Shown here piece by piece: positions 44,978-55,084 of a DNA stretch of 64,000 nt. Position 1 is the stretch's first letter, and every line of letters begins with the position of its first letter. This stretch comes from AP-15 sp963796155 (GTDB lineage: Bacteria > Pseudomonadota > Alphaproteobacteria > ATCC43930 > CGMCC-115725), in assembly GCA_963796155.1 (NCBI GenBank), contig CAWCKT010000008.1, positions 1 through 64,000 of the forward strand, read 5' to 3'. The notes beneath the pieces were generated by a model. The model ran no database searches. It had not been told where the DNA came from and saw nothing but the letters and a program-made list of their open reading frames with translations. Made by a program: the position numbers and the translations under genes.

Positions 44978-45240
44978 CAGGCTGCGGAAAAACGCACGAC
45001 GAATGCTCGAAGTTTTGATCGCAATCCGGCTTCATCGTCATTCCCGCGACAGCGGGAAATCCATTCGTATCAGCGGGTCATGGATTCCGGCTCTTCGCAA
45101 ATGCTCCAAGTTTTGATCGAACGGCTTCATCGTCATTCGCGACAGCGGGAAATCCATTCGTATCAGTCGTGTATCCGCTTTCGCTGCGATGCAGCCGGAA
45201 TGATCAATTCTCCCAGTCATCGGCGTTTTTCCGCAGCCTG
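44978..45240. mobile_element. 263-bp MITE-like element with 18-bp inverted repeats
   Basis: The ends CAGGCTGCGGAAAAACGC (44978-44995) and its exact reverse complement (45223-45240) flank 227 bp with no gene. The target DNA on both sides is CCAG (44974-44977 and 45241-45244), a probable 4-bp target duplication. Inside are two diverged direct repeats (45004-45073 and 45102-45166) sharing AGCGGGAAATCCATTCGTAT. No transposase is encoded, so it would need one in trans. Confidence 0.75.
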
Positions 45241-45255
45241 CCAGTCGACGGTGAC

Positions 45256-46771
45256 ATGACGATCGGCCGGATCGAGCGCGCCGCTCCGACAGCCCCGTTC
45301 CGGCTGCCGCTGCTGCGCTCCCCGGCTACGCTGATGCTCGCCGGGGTGGTCGCGATCACCGGTTTGCGGCTGCTCTGGCTCGTCTTCCAGCCGGCCGATC
45401 TCTATCCTGACGAAGCGCAATACTGGTTCTGGGCGCAGCACGCCGCCCTCGGCTATTACTCGAAGCCGCCGCTCGTCGCCTGGCTGATCGCGCTGACCAC
45501 CGGCCTTTTCGGCGAAAGCGAGTTCGCGATCCGGCTGTCGGCACCTTTGCTGCACGCCGGCACCGCCGTTTTCGTCTATGCGACCGGGGCGCGGCTCTAC
45601 GACAGCCGGGTCGGGCTCTGGTCGGCGCTTGCCTACGCCAGCCTGCCCGGGGCATCGGTCTCGGCCTTCATCATCTCGACCGACGCGCCGCTGCTGTTGT
45701 TCTGGGGCGCGGCACTCTACGCGTTCATCCGAGCGCGCGAAGACGTCGGGTGGGGCTGGTGGCTCGCCGTCGGGATCGCCTGCGGGCTGGGCCTCTTGGC
45801 GAAATACGCGATGGCCTATTGGATCTTCTCGGCGCTCGGCTATGTCCTCGTGTTCCGCGCCGAGCGCCGCCACCTCTATCCGCTGCTCGCCGCAATCGGC
45901 GTCGCGCTCTTGCTGTATTCGCCGAATTTCTGGTGGAATTGGAGCAACGGCTTCGTCAGCTACCTCCACGTCAGAGACAATGCGGAATTGGACGAGCCGC
46001 TGTTCCACCTCGGCGCCTTTCTCGAATTCTTCGGTTCGCAATTTGCGGTGTTCGGCCCATTGTTCTTTGCCGGGTTGATATTTCTCGCGCTGTCGCCGCG
46101 CACCTTGGCCGAGCCGCGCGCCCGCCTGCTCGCCTCGTTTACGCTGCCGACATTGGCGATGATGCTGGCGGTCAGTTTCCTCTCGCGCGCCAATGCCAAC
46201 TGGGCGGCACCCGCTTACGTCTCGGCGACGGTGCTGGTCGTTGCCTGGGCGTTGGGCCGCGGCTGGCGCAGGCTCGTCATCTTCTCGATCGCGCTCCACC
46301 TCGCCGCCGTTGCCGTCCTCTTCACCGGCCGCGACGCGCTTGCCGCGTTTGGCATCGAGCTGCCGGCGAAATATGACCCGCTCGGGCGGCTGCGAGGCTG
46401 GCGCGCCCTCGGCTCGACGGTCGGCGCGGCGCTCGCGGCACATCCCGGATTTATGCTGTTCGCCGACGATCGCGAGACGCTCGCCGCCCTGATCTATTAT
46501 GTGCGCCCGCATCCCTTCGATGCGGTCAAGTGGAAGCTGAAGGGCGGCCTCGCCAAAGACCAGTGGGAGCTGACAAACGGTCTGCCGCAACACCACGGCG
46601 GGAACTTTCTTCTGGTCTCGGAGCACGATCTGATCCCCGAAATGCGGCCGAGCTTCGCCGCGATCGACCGGCTTCGAGCCCGTCGTCATCCCGGTCGGAC
46701 CGGGAGCCTCCCGCACCTACACGCTCTACCTCGCACGCGATTTCAAGGGCTATTCATGGGATCGCCGCTAG
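45256..46771 (+). CDS. GT39/ArnT-like glycosyltransferase, one frameshift
   Basis: About 504 aa, many membrane spans. The catalytic loop after the first span has DLYPDEAQYWFWAQ (acidic D/E site) and YYSKPPLVAWLI, as in the dolichyl-phosphate-mannose/ArnT-type lipid-linked sugar transferases. The C-terminal soluble part is lost in the reading frame at about 46670 unless one extra base is removed, after which ...ASRTYTLYLARDFKGYSW ends at TAG 46769. The start ATG 45256 is 16 bp after the MITE. Tail-to-tail with the next gene, overlapping by 29 bp. Confidence 0.85.
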
Positions 46772-48459
46772 CGTCTCGATCACCCAACTTGTGCAAGCGA
46801 TGGCCGATGAACAAAGGCAATTCCATCGCTGGCCGGCCGGCGTGCATTACCGTGGCCGGTGCAATGGGTTCGATGGCGTCGAACAAGAACCGGAATTGGC
46901 CCGCGATCTGGGCGAACGAGCGATGCGGGGCCACGATCAGGACATCTGCACCGGCGAAATCATCGGGGTTTGCGACGAGACCATATTGCCGCGGATCCGG
47001 TCCGAGGCAGATGACCGGGATGCGGCCGCCGAGCGCGTAATCGACCTTGCCGGCTTCGTGCCATTTCAGGGCCGCGACCACCAATCCCGGTTTGTCGAGG
47101 AGGCCGCGGCTCTCGAGTTCCGTCCGCAGCGAGGTCCAATCAACCACATCGAGGCTTGGGTCCTTGCCAAACCGGAAATTCTCGGCCAGGCCGGGCAGCC
47201 AGTTGTAGCGGACCTCGCTCGCGACGAGGATCACGCCGAAGGTGACGAAGGCGGCCGTCGCCACGAACCAAACTCGCACCAACCGGCTGGTCCAGCTGCG
47301 ACGCGGCAATCGCTTCCCCGAGCAACGGCAGCAGCATCAGATAGCCCGGCGCCGCCCAGTGAAAGAGGACGTTGCCCCATAGGGCTGCCACGCTGAAAAA
47401 GAAAATTGGCGGCACGGCGAGACAGGCCAGCAGCCAGCGTTCCGGGTCGGCGGGACCGCGGCGGAGTGCTGCGAAGCCGCACCACACCAAGGGCGCCCAT
47501 ATCCAGGGAAGGAGAAACGCGGCTTGACCGCCGATCGCCAATATCGGCCCGAACGGGTGGAGCGAACCGCCGGCCCGGCCCGCCTGGAACAGAAACGAGA
47601 CCCATCGGTGCTCGGCATTCCAGATCAGCACCGGCAGGAAGATCACCAACCCGACGATGCCGGCAACGTAAGGGTGCGGCCGCATCAGCCAACGGCGGCT
47701 GGTCGGTTCGCTCGCCAGGAACGCAGCGGCCCCCGACAGGGTCAGGACGGCCGAATATTTGGAACAAAGCGCCAGGCCCGCGCAGGCGCCGGCCGCCAAC
47801 CACCAGCCCCAAGCCGGGCGGCCGTCCGAACGCAACGCCTTGATCAAGCAGGCCAGGGTAGCGAGCAAGGCGGCGAAGAGCGGCCCGTCGGGCAAGACCC
47901 ATGTGCCCGCGGTGATTCCGAGGACCGGATCCACATTCAGCACGACTGCCGCCCATAAGCCGGCTGCCGGGTTGAAGAGCGCCGACGTCACGCGGTACAT
48001 CAGGAACGTCGTCAGCGCGAAGAGCGCAATAAAGGGCAGCCGCACGACGACGGCACTCTCGCTGCCGGTCAGGTGTGCGGCCCCCCACGCCATCCACCAG
48101 GCGATCGGCGGATGGTCGAAATAGCTGAGCTGCAATTTGCGGCCGGCCGCGACCATGTAGCTCTCGTCGATGCCGAGCCCGAGAGCAGCGGCGAACAGGA
48201 GCCTGGCCAGCAACGTCGCCAGTATGAGGACCGCCACTCCCCCGGCCGGCGTTTTCAGCCAGGCAACCGCGGTCCCCACCCGCTCTCTTGCCCGCTCGCG
48301 AGGAGGCCTACAGATCGCTTCCAACCGTCCCGTCCTCGCAAGGGTCCCGCTGTTTTTGCTGTTTTTACAGGAAATTATCAGCGGCGGACCGGCCCTTCGC
48401 CGCAGGAATCCTCGAATGACGGCGTCGTCGCGAACAAAAGAACAGCGGGAAAAGCCCAT
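46743..48459 (-). CDS. GT39/ArnT-like glycosyltransferase, one frameshift
   Basis: A second member of the same superfamily on the other strand. Catalytic loop GLGIDESYMVAAGRKLQLSY and YFDHPPIAWWMAWG, then multiple spans. The frame is broken near 47301 by one extra base; the C-terminal soluble part continues as SWTSRLVRVWFVATAAFVT...GLAENFRFGKDPSLD to the stop at 46743. The start is uncertain (upstream 48459, or a start inside ARERVGTAVAW). Together the pair suggests an envelope-sugar modification locus. Confidence 0.82.
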
Positions 48460-48561
48460 GCCGGGCGGCCCGTCTTCGTTGACAAAGTGGAGAGATTGTC
48501 AAAATAGCATTGATATTAAAATCTGTCAACCCCCTCGCAAGAGAGCGAGTGGTCGGTGGGG

Positions 48562-49353
48562 CTATCGACGGCGGAAATATTCCTCATAGGGAACGTCGTT
48601 CTTGACCAACACACCGCCATCGACCGTCAGCGCCACGCCGGTGATCATGCGCGCCGCGGGACCCGCCAGGAACAGGATCGGATCGGCGATATCCTCGGGT
48701 TCACACATGCGGCCGAGCGGGATCTTGAGCGCCCGCACAGCCTTCGTTTCCTCCGACGGTATCGCGCCGCCGAACCCGGTCGCGGTCGGGCCCGGGCAGA
48801 CGGCGTTGACCCGGATTCGGTCGGGGGCAAGCTCATAGGCCGCGTGGCGCGTCAACCCGAGAAGGCCTGCCTTCGATGCCGTATAGTTCGCGGTGCCGCC
48901 GAACGAGATGCGCTGTCCGGCGATCGAGGCGATGTTGACGATGGCGCCGCCGCCGCGGGCCCGCATGTGTGGCAGCACCGCCTGGATGCCGTTGAACGCG
49001 CCGGTCAGGTTGACGGCGATGACGCGGTCCCAATTCTCGGCGCTCATCTCGGCGATCATCCGGCGCACGGTCGTGCCGGCGCCGTTGACGAGGATGTCGA
49101 TGCCTCCCCAAGCCTCGTTTATGCCCTCGGTCAATCTGGCGAAAGCGTCGCGATCGGCAACATCGAGCGCGTGCGCCGCGGCATGACCGTTCTGGCGGGT
49201 AATCTCGGCCGCGACCTTCTCGGCCGCCGCCGCATCGCGATCGAGAATGCCGACGCGCGCGCCCGCAGCGGCGAAGGCGCGGCAGGTCGCTGCGCCGATC
49301 CCGTTGCCGCCGCCGGTGACGAGGGCGACCTTTCCGGTAAAATCTTCGGCCAT
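48562..49353 (-). CDS. short-chain dehydrogenase/reductase
   Basis: 263 aa from ATG 49353 (GAAGGGG ribosome site). Rossmann motif TGGGNGIGAA (TGxxxGxG), NGAG, catalytic Ser (SIAGQRIS) and YTASK (Tyr-X-X-X-Lys), NAVCPGPTAT. Classical NAD(P)-dependent SDR; substrate unknown. The frame is open upstream into a SAM domain (49354-49623), so a fused product from GTG 49623 is possible. Confidence 0.9.
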   Translation of the reverse strand: MAEDFTGKVALVTGGGNGIGAATCRAFAAAGARVGILDRDAAAAEKVAAEITRQNGHAAAHALDVADRDAFARLTEGINEAWGGIDILVNGAGTTVRRMIAEMSAENWDRVIAVNLTGAFNGIQAVLPHMRARGGGAIVNIASIAGQRISFGGTANYTASKAGLLGLTRHAAYELAPDRIRVNAVCPGPTATGFGGAIPSEETKAVRALKIPLGRMCEPEDIADPILFLAGPAARMITGVALTVDGGVLVKNDVPYEEYFRRR

Positions 49354-49623
49354 TTCTTCAACCCCTTCATTGCAGCTCGTCGAGCAGCGCCGCTCCGCAT
49401 CAACTCGTACCGGAGCCGCCGTCACGGCGATGGTGGCCGGCTCGTGACCCAACTCCGCAATCGCGGCGAGGAGCTTGCGGCGATGGCCAATCGAGGTGAC
49501 GCCGAGGCCGATCAGGTCGTCGGCCGTCAACTGCGGCAGCACCTCGGCGTCGACATCATTGTCGCGGAAAGCGGCCTCGTATCGTTCGAGACCCAGGCCG
49601 CGCAGCCACGCCGCTATGTCCAC
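49354..49623 (-). other. orphan SAM domain in frame with the SDR
   Basis: From GTG 49623 (GGGAG upstream) the frame reads VDIAAWLRGLGLERYEAAFR, then LPQLTADDLIGLGVTSIGHR and KLLAAIAELG, which is the N-terminal SAM domain of class III cyclase/TPR signalling proteins of rhizobia-like bacteria. In those proteins the cyclase starts at AERRQLTV; here the frame reaches AERR then becomes CSTSCNEGVEEM and enters the SDR. It looks like a truncated cyclase gene joined to the SDR start. It may be a real fusion or leftover coding DNA. Confidence 0.7.
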
Positions 49624-49789
49624 TTCTCGCTCCCGGCTCTTCGCAGCGGCTCGATAAATCACCAAAACGCTCGGACATTTTACGGCGCGCTTTGACCACG
49701 GCAAAGGACGCTGCGGCGCATAGCCCATGGGTTGTCGGCTGAGATCGAAGAGGCCTCAGCGACGTGACAGGACCGTCCACATCCCGCCG

Positions 49790-51496
49790 TCATCGTGCGG
49801 CTTCTCCGAGCGGATGCTTGCGCAGAAAGTCGAAATCACAGCCGCGGTCGGCCTGCAGGATTTCGTGCCGGTAGAGCCGCGCGTAGCCGCGCTCGGGAAC
49901 GGAAGGCGGTTTCACCGGCCGGCGCGCCAACTCCTCGGGCGCGACAAGCAGGTCGAGGCGACGCTCGGCGACCGATAGCCGGATACGGTCGCCGTTTCTG
50001 ACCCTGGCGAGCGGCCCGCCGCTCGCCGCGTCGGGGGTGACGTGCAGCACGATCGAGCCATAGGCGGTGCCGCTCATGCGCGCATCGGAGATGCGCACCA
50101 TGTCCTTGACCCCGGCGCGCGCCAATTTACCCGGGATCGGCAGATAGCCCGCCTCCGGCATCCCGGAGGCGCTGAGCGGGCCGGCATTTTGCAACACCAG
50201 GAAATCGTCGGGCGTGACATCGAGATCGGGATCGTCGATGCGCGCCGAGAGGTCTTCGAGAGAGGTGAAGACGACGGCGCGGCCTTCCTTCTCGAAGAGC
50301 GTGGGGTCGGCCGCCGACCGTTTGAAGATCGCCCCCTTCGGCGCGAGAGAGCCGAACAGCGCGACAAGACCACCCTTCGGCTGCAGCGGATCGGCCAACG
50401 GCTTGACCACCGTGCGATCGACCGGCCCTTCCTGCGCCGCTAACCGCTGGCCGAGCGTCTCACCGGCGACCGTCATGCAATCGAGGTGCAGGAGCGGCTG
50501 CAGCTCGCGCAGCACCGCGCCGATCCCGCCGGCGGCGAACAGATCCTCCATGTAATGCGGACCGGTCGGCTTCAAATCGACGAGGACCGGCGTCGATTCG
50601 CTGATCTCGTTCAGCCGGCCGAGGTCGAGGTCGATGCCGGCCCGCCCGGCAATCGCCGTCAGATGCAAGACGGCGTTGGTCGAGCCGCCAATCGCCATCA
50701 GCACGCGCAAGGCATTCTCGACCGATTGCGGCGTGACGATGCGGTCCGGGGTGAGCCCGTTACGGGCGAGTTGCATCGCGGCCCGGCCGGTCGCCTCGGC
50801 GGCGCGCAGCCGGTCGGCATGGACCGCAGGGATCGCGGCACTGCCGGGCAGGATCATGCCGAGGGCTTCGACGATCGAGGCCATCGTGCTCGCCGTCCCC
50901 ATCACCGCACAGGTCCCGGCGGTCGTCGCGAGGTTGCCTTCGATCTCGTGGATCTCGTCGGCCTCGATCTCGCCGGCGCGGTACTTGGCCCAGAAGCGGC
51001 GGCAGTCGGTGCAGGCGCCGAGCCGCTCGCCATGCCAGCGCGATGTCATCATCGGGCCGGCGACGAGCCCGATCGCCGGCCGGTTTGCCGAGATCGCGCC
51101 CATCAGCTGGGCCGGCACCGTCTTGTCGCAGCCGCCGACCAGCACGACCGCATCCATCGGCTGAGCGCGGATCATCTCCTCGGTATCCATCGCCATCAGA
51201 TTGCGAAACATCAGGCTGGTAGGATTGAGAAACACCTCGCCGAGCGAGATCGTCGGAAAGGCCAGCGGCAGCCCGCCCATCGCCAGCACGCCGCGCTTGA
51301 CCGCCTCGATCAGCTCGGGAAAGTGCCGGTGGCAATTGTTGAAGCCGGAAGAGGTGTCGGCGATGCCGATCACCGGCCGCGCCAACAAATCACCCGAATA
51401 ACCCATCGAGCGGGCGAAGGAGCGTCGCAGGTAAAGCGCAAAATCGGGGTCGCCGTAATTGGTGAGCCCGCGCGCCAAGCCGACCGGTTCGGTCAT
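49790..51496 (-). CDS. IlvD/Edd-family sugar-acid dehydratase
   Basis: 568 aa from ATG 51496. Iron-sulfur cluster motifs VLVGGCDKTVPAQLMGA and GACTDCRRFW, IEGNLATTAGTCAVMGTAST, and RISDARMSGTAYG are present. The length and motif set match the aldonic-acid branch (L-arabonate or D-xylonate type) more than dihydroxyacid dehydratase, but this cannot be proven here. It dehydrates the sugar acid to a 2-keto-3-deoxy acid. Adjacent to the SDR gene on the same strand. Confidence 0.88.
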   Translation of the reverse strand: MTEPVGLARGLTNYGDPDFALYLRRSFARSMGYSGDLLARPVIGIADTSSGFNNCHRHFPELIEAVKRGVLAMGGLPLAFPTISLGEVFLNPTSLMFRNLMAMDTEEMIRAQPMDAVVLVGGCDKTVPAQLMGAISANRPAIGLVAGPMMTSRWHGERLGACTDCRRFWAKYRAGEIEADEIHEIEGNLATTAGTCAVMGTASTMASIVEALGMILPGSAAIPAVHADRLRAAEATGRAAMQLARNGLTPDRIVTPQSVENALRVLMAIGGSTNAVLHLTAIAGRAGIDLDLGRLNEISESTPVLVDLKPTGPHYMEDLFAAGGIGAVLRELQPLLHLDCMTVAGETLGQRLAAQEGPVDRTVVKPLADPLQPKGGLVALFGSLAPKGAIFKRSAADPTLFEKEGRAVVFTSLEDLSARIDDPDLDVTPDDFLVLQNAGPLSASGMPEAGYLPIPGKLARAGVKDMVRISDARMSGTAYGSIVLHVTPDAASGGPLARVRNGDRIRLSVAERRLDLLVAPEELARRPVKPPSVPERGYARLYRHEILQADRGCDFDFLRKHPLGEAAR

Positions 51497-51629
51497 CGTT
51501 TCCTCTCGAGAAGCAAGTCGGCCCAGCTTGCCGTCGCGCCGCGGCCGCAGGCAAGCGCCGCGTCGCGGAGCCATTCCTGCGGCTGTCACGTTTACCCGCT
51601 GCTGAACCACATCCGGTGGAACCGGGTTT

Positions 51630-53429
51630 ATGAGCCGCGATCAAGTCGTCACGCTCGCCGTCCTGGCCGGCATGGTCGTCCTGTTCCTGTGGGACCGGCT
51701 GCGCTACGACCTTGTCGCCCTGTTGGCGTTGCTCGCCGCCGTGGCGGGCGGGGTCGTACCGGCCGACCGTGCTTTCTCCGGCTTCTCGAACCCGGTCCTG
51801 CCGCTGATCGCTGCCGCGCTGATCGTCAGTGCGGCGATCGCCCGGTCGGGCGCGGTCGAGTTGCTGGTTCGCTGGCTGGGGCCGGCGTTGCGCTTGCGGG
51901 TTCTTCAGGTCGGCGTGCTCTCGGGCTGCGTCGCGGGGCTTTCCGCCTTTATCAAGAACATCGGCGCGTTGGCGATCTTCATGCCGGTGGCATTCCAGGT
52001 CGCGCGGCGCAACGACCGCTCGCCGTCGGAGTTTCTGATGCCGCTCGGCTTCGCCTCGCTGCTCGGCGGCTCGATGACCTTGATCGGCACTTCGCCGAAT
52101 ATGTTGACGGCGAGCATCCGCGAAGAGCTGACGGGCGCGCCCTTCCGCATGTTCGATTTCCTGCCGGTCGGATGCGGTGTCGCGCTGTGCGGTGTGCTGT
52201 TCCTGACCTTCGGATGGCGGCTGATACCGCGCGGGCGGCGCTCTGCGACGGCCGAAACCACCTTCAGGATCGAGGATTATACGAGCGAGCTGAAGATCGG
52301 TGAGGGCTCTCCCTTCGCCGGTCGGACAGTCGCCGAGGTAGAGGACTCGGCCGGAGGCGAGGTCGCCATCACCGCGATCGTCCGCGAGCCCTACCAGCGC
52401 TATGTCCCCGGCGGCAGCTGGGCGCTCGTCCCGGAGGATCTGCTCGTGGTCGAGGCGGACCCCCGGGCGCTCGAGCAGTTCATCAGCGACGGCAAACTCG
52501 AGCTCGTCGGCAGCACAGAACTGCCGCAGGGTCCGGAGCCTGCCAAGGACGAACACGAGAGAGAAGCTAATCGGTTCGGTGTCGTCGAAGCCGTCGTCAC
52601 TGTGGGCTCCGATCTGATCGGCCGTTCCGCCGCGGACCTGCATTTGCGCGAGCGCTACGGCGTCAATGTCCTGGCGATCGGCCGCCGCGGCGGGCGGACG
52701 ACAGTGCGCCTGCGCCGCGTCCAGTTTCAGCTCGGTGACGTGATCGTGTTTCAAGGGCGTGTCGACACCATCCACGAGACTCTCGCCACTCTTGGATGTC
52801 TACCGCTCGCCGAGCGTCAATTGCAGCTCGGCCGCCGGCGCCGGCTGGCGCTGCCGCTCCTCATTCTGGCGCTGGCGATGGCGGCGGCCGCTTCCCGGCT
52901 GGTTCCGGCCGAAATCGCCTTTGTCGCTGCGGCGCTCGCGGTCGCGCTTCTCGGTCTGCTGACGCTGAAAGAAATTTACGCCGCGGTTGAGTGGCCGATC
53001 CTGATTCTGATCGGCTCCCTGATCCCGATCGGCGAAGCGGTCCGGAGCACGGGCACGACGGAGCTGCTGGCCGGGTTGCTGGGCCGGGTCGCGGTGCACC
53101 TGCCGGCCTACGGCATCCTCGGTTTGATCCTCGCGGTGACCATGCTGGCGACGCCGATCCTGCACCATGCCGCGGCGGTGCTGGTGATGGGGCCCATCGC
53201 GGCAGGCCTCGCCGGTCAACTCGGCTATCATGTCGATCCATTTCTGATGGCCGTTGCGCTCGGCGCCGGATCGGATTTTCTGTCGCCGATCGGTCATCAA
53301 TCGAACACCCTTGTCATGGGGCCCGGGGGATACCATTTTGGCGATTATTGGAAGCTCGGACTCCCGCTATCGGTAATCGTCGTGGGGGTTGGCGTGCCTC
53401 TGATCGCGCTCTTCTGGCCGCTCGGTTGA
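51630..53429 (+). CDS. SLC13/DASS-type transporter with RCK-C domains
   Basis: 599 aa, about ten or more spans. NPVLPLIAAALIVSAAI and MTLIGTSPNMLTASI (N-half) and HQSNTLVMGPGGYHF (C-half) are the helix-hairpin and SNT motifs of divalent-anion:sodium symporters. Two TrkA-C/RCK-C domains interrupt the middle (about 210-270 and 295-370). The family takes up dicarboxylates, sulfate or similar anions. Its start lies 133 bp from the divergent IlvD start. Confidence 0.9.
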   Translation: MSRDQVVTLAVLAGMVVLFLWDRLRYDLVALLALLAAVAGGVVPADRAFSGFSNPVLPLIAAALIVSAAIARSGAVELLVRWLGPALRLRVLQVGVLSGCVAGLSAFIKNIGALAIFMPVAFQVARRNDRSPSEFLMPLGFASLLGGSMTLIGTSPNMLTASIREELTGAPFRMFDFLPVGCGVALCGVLFLTFGWRLIPRGRRSATAETTFRIEDYTSELKIGEGSPFAGRTVAEVEDSAGGEVAITAIVREPYQRYVPGGSWALVPEDLLVVEADPRALEQFISDGKLELVGSTELPQGPEPAKDEHEREANRFGVVEAVVTVGSDLIGRSAADLHLRERYGVNVLAIGRRGGRTTVRLRRVQFQLGDVIVFQGRVDTIHETLATLGCLPLAERQLQLGRRRRLALPLLILALAMAAAASRLVPAEIAFVAAALAVALLGLLTLKEIYAAVEWPILILIGSLIPIGEAVRSTGTTELLAGLLGRVAVHLPAYGILGLILAVTMLATPILHHAAAVLVMGPIAAGLAGQLGYHVDPFLMAVALGAGSDFLSPIGHQSNTLVMGPGGYHFGDYWKLGLPLSVIVVGVGVPLIALFWPLG

Positions 53430-53519
53430 AGCTGGTCGGAATTAATCGCTGCTTATCGTGTTGATCGAGATAGAGGCGACGATTAGCGCGTTGTAGGCAG
53501 ACAGACACAGGTGAGAAGC

Positions 53520-53891
53520 ATGGCTAAGCCAAAGAGAGGGCGGTCGACCGCGGCGATCGACGATCATGTCGGAGGGCGCATTCGCGAGCGCCGCATCATG
53601 CTGGGCCTGACCCAGCAGCAGCTCGCCGAGATGATCGGCGTTACCTATCAGCAAGCGCACAAATATGAGCGCGGGATCAATCGCGTCTCGGCCGGAAGGC
53701 TGTTCGAGATCGCCCGCGCGTTGAGCGCCCCGATCAGCTATTTCTACGAAGGCATCGGACAGGAAGGTCCGCGGCAGGTCACGCCGCACCAGCGCATGCT
53801 GCTCGAGATCGCCCGCAACTTTGCCGAGATCCGGAACGAGAAGCATCAGGAGGCGGTGAGCCAGCTCGCCCGGGCGTTGGCGAGCCGGTGA
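53520..53891 (+). CDS. XRE-family HTH regulator
   Basis: 123 aa. Helix-turn-helix RIRERRIMLGLTQQQLAEMI (about residues 22-41) followed by GVTYQQAHKYERGINRVSAG; C-terminal short domain FEIARALSAPISYFYEGIG. It is typical of small XRE regulators of alphaproteobacteria. ATG 53520 fits GTGAGAAGC; a GTG at 53511 is also open. The neighbouring minus-strand operon ends 9 bp downstream (convergent), so it may regulate a different unit. Confidence 0.88.
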   Translation: MAKPKRGRSTAAIDDHVGGRIRERRIMLGLTQQQLAEMIGVTYQQAHKYERGINRVSAGRLFEIARALSAPISYFYEGIGQEGPRQVTPHQRMLLEIARNFAEIRNEKHQEAVSQLARALASR

Positions 53892-53899
53892 GGCGGCGT

Positions 53900-55067
53900 C
53901 TATCCTAGCGCCGCGTAGAGCCCCTTCTCGAAGCCGTCGAGCAGTGCCAGGGCCTTGGGGTCGGCGAATGGGATCAGCTGCATCAGGATCACCCCGGCGA
54001 TACCCTTCGCCGGATCGATCCAGAAGTAAGTGTTGCCCAAGCCGGCCCAGGCGAGGCTGCCGGGGCCGCGCCCGCCCGGCACCGCCTCGGTCGAGATCAT
54101 GAACCCGAGGCCCCATTTCTTGACCATTCCGGGAAAGAACTCGGCTTCGTTCGAATAGGGCGGCGCTGCGGGGAGCGGGCGCACGTTGAGCTCGCCCATC
54201 GCGTTCTCGGCCATCAGGCGCACCGTTCCGGGCTGCAAAACCTGGCGGCCACCGGCGCGGCCCTGGTTTAGCGAAGATACTTGCGAACGCCAGATAATCG
54301 GCCGCCGTACCGTACAGGCCGCCGCCGCCCATTTCGAATTCCGGTTCCTGCGGCAGCTCGAATTCCATTGGCGCGAGCGCACCGTCCGGGCCCCGGCTGT
54401 GCATGCCGACGAGCCGGTTACGCCGCTCCGGCGTCAACTTGAAGCCGGTGTCCCGCATACCGATTGGTCCAAACAGATGCTCGGCGAAATAGTCGCCGAG
54501 CTTCTGACCGCTGACCCGCTCGACCGCCTTGCCGATCCAGTCGATGTTGATCCCGTACTCCCACCGTTCGCCGGGATTGAAGGCCAGCGGCAGCATCAGC
54601 GCCGCGTTCTTGCACGAGAAGATATCGGGAATGCCTCTGCCCTCCCGGTAGCGGAGCATATCGGCATTCCAGATGTCATAGACGAAGCCGGCCGTATGGG
54701 TGATCAGGTGCCGCAAGGTGATCGGCCGCCGCGCCGGGCGAAGCTTCGGTTCGCCGCCGGCATCGAAACCTTCCAATACCTGTGGTGCTGCGAGTTCCGG
54801 CAGCACCTCGGCGATTGAGCGGTCGAGCGAGAGCTTCCCTTGTTCGACGAGCTGCATCGCCGCGGTCGAGGTGACGGCTTTGGTCATCGAGGCGATCCAG
54901 AACACCGTGTCGGCGGTCATCGCCGCGCCATCGGGTAAGGCGCGCCGGCCGAAGGCGCCCTGATAGACGGGGCCGTCGCGCGTCGCCGCCATTGCCACGA
55001 CACCGGGTACATCGCCGCGGTCGGTGGCGGCCCTTAGTGCTTCGTCGACTTGCGGCAATTGGCGCAT
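53900..55067 (-). CDS. serine hydrolase (beta-lactamase/esterase family), one frameshift
   Basis: About 388 aa. The Ser-Met-Thr-Lys motif (IASMTKAVTS, Ser60-Lys63), YGINIDWIGKAVERVSG (YxN-like) and GGGGLYGTAADYLAFA fit the class C-like beta-lactamase/esterase family. One A too many in the AAA run near 54270 breaks the frame; the downstream part continues as GRAGGRQVLQPGTVRLMAEN to ...GFEKGLYAALG. Carboxylesterase activity likely; it closes the minus-strand operon. Confidence 0.85.
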
Positions 55068-55084
55068 CGCGTTTCTCCCTTGGA

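Noticed and set aside
45004..45166. Direct repeats suspected as a CRISPR array
   Set aside because: Only two diverged copies, irregular spacing and an inverted-repeat border; this is a MITE-type element.
50486..52303. A 605-codon open frame opposite IlvD
   Set aside because: Antisense to a full-length dehydratase and the start of the SLC13 gene; composition is typical of a GC shadow.
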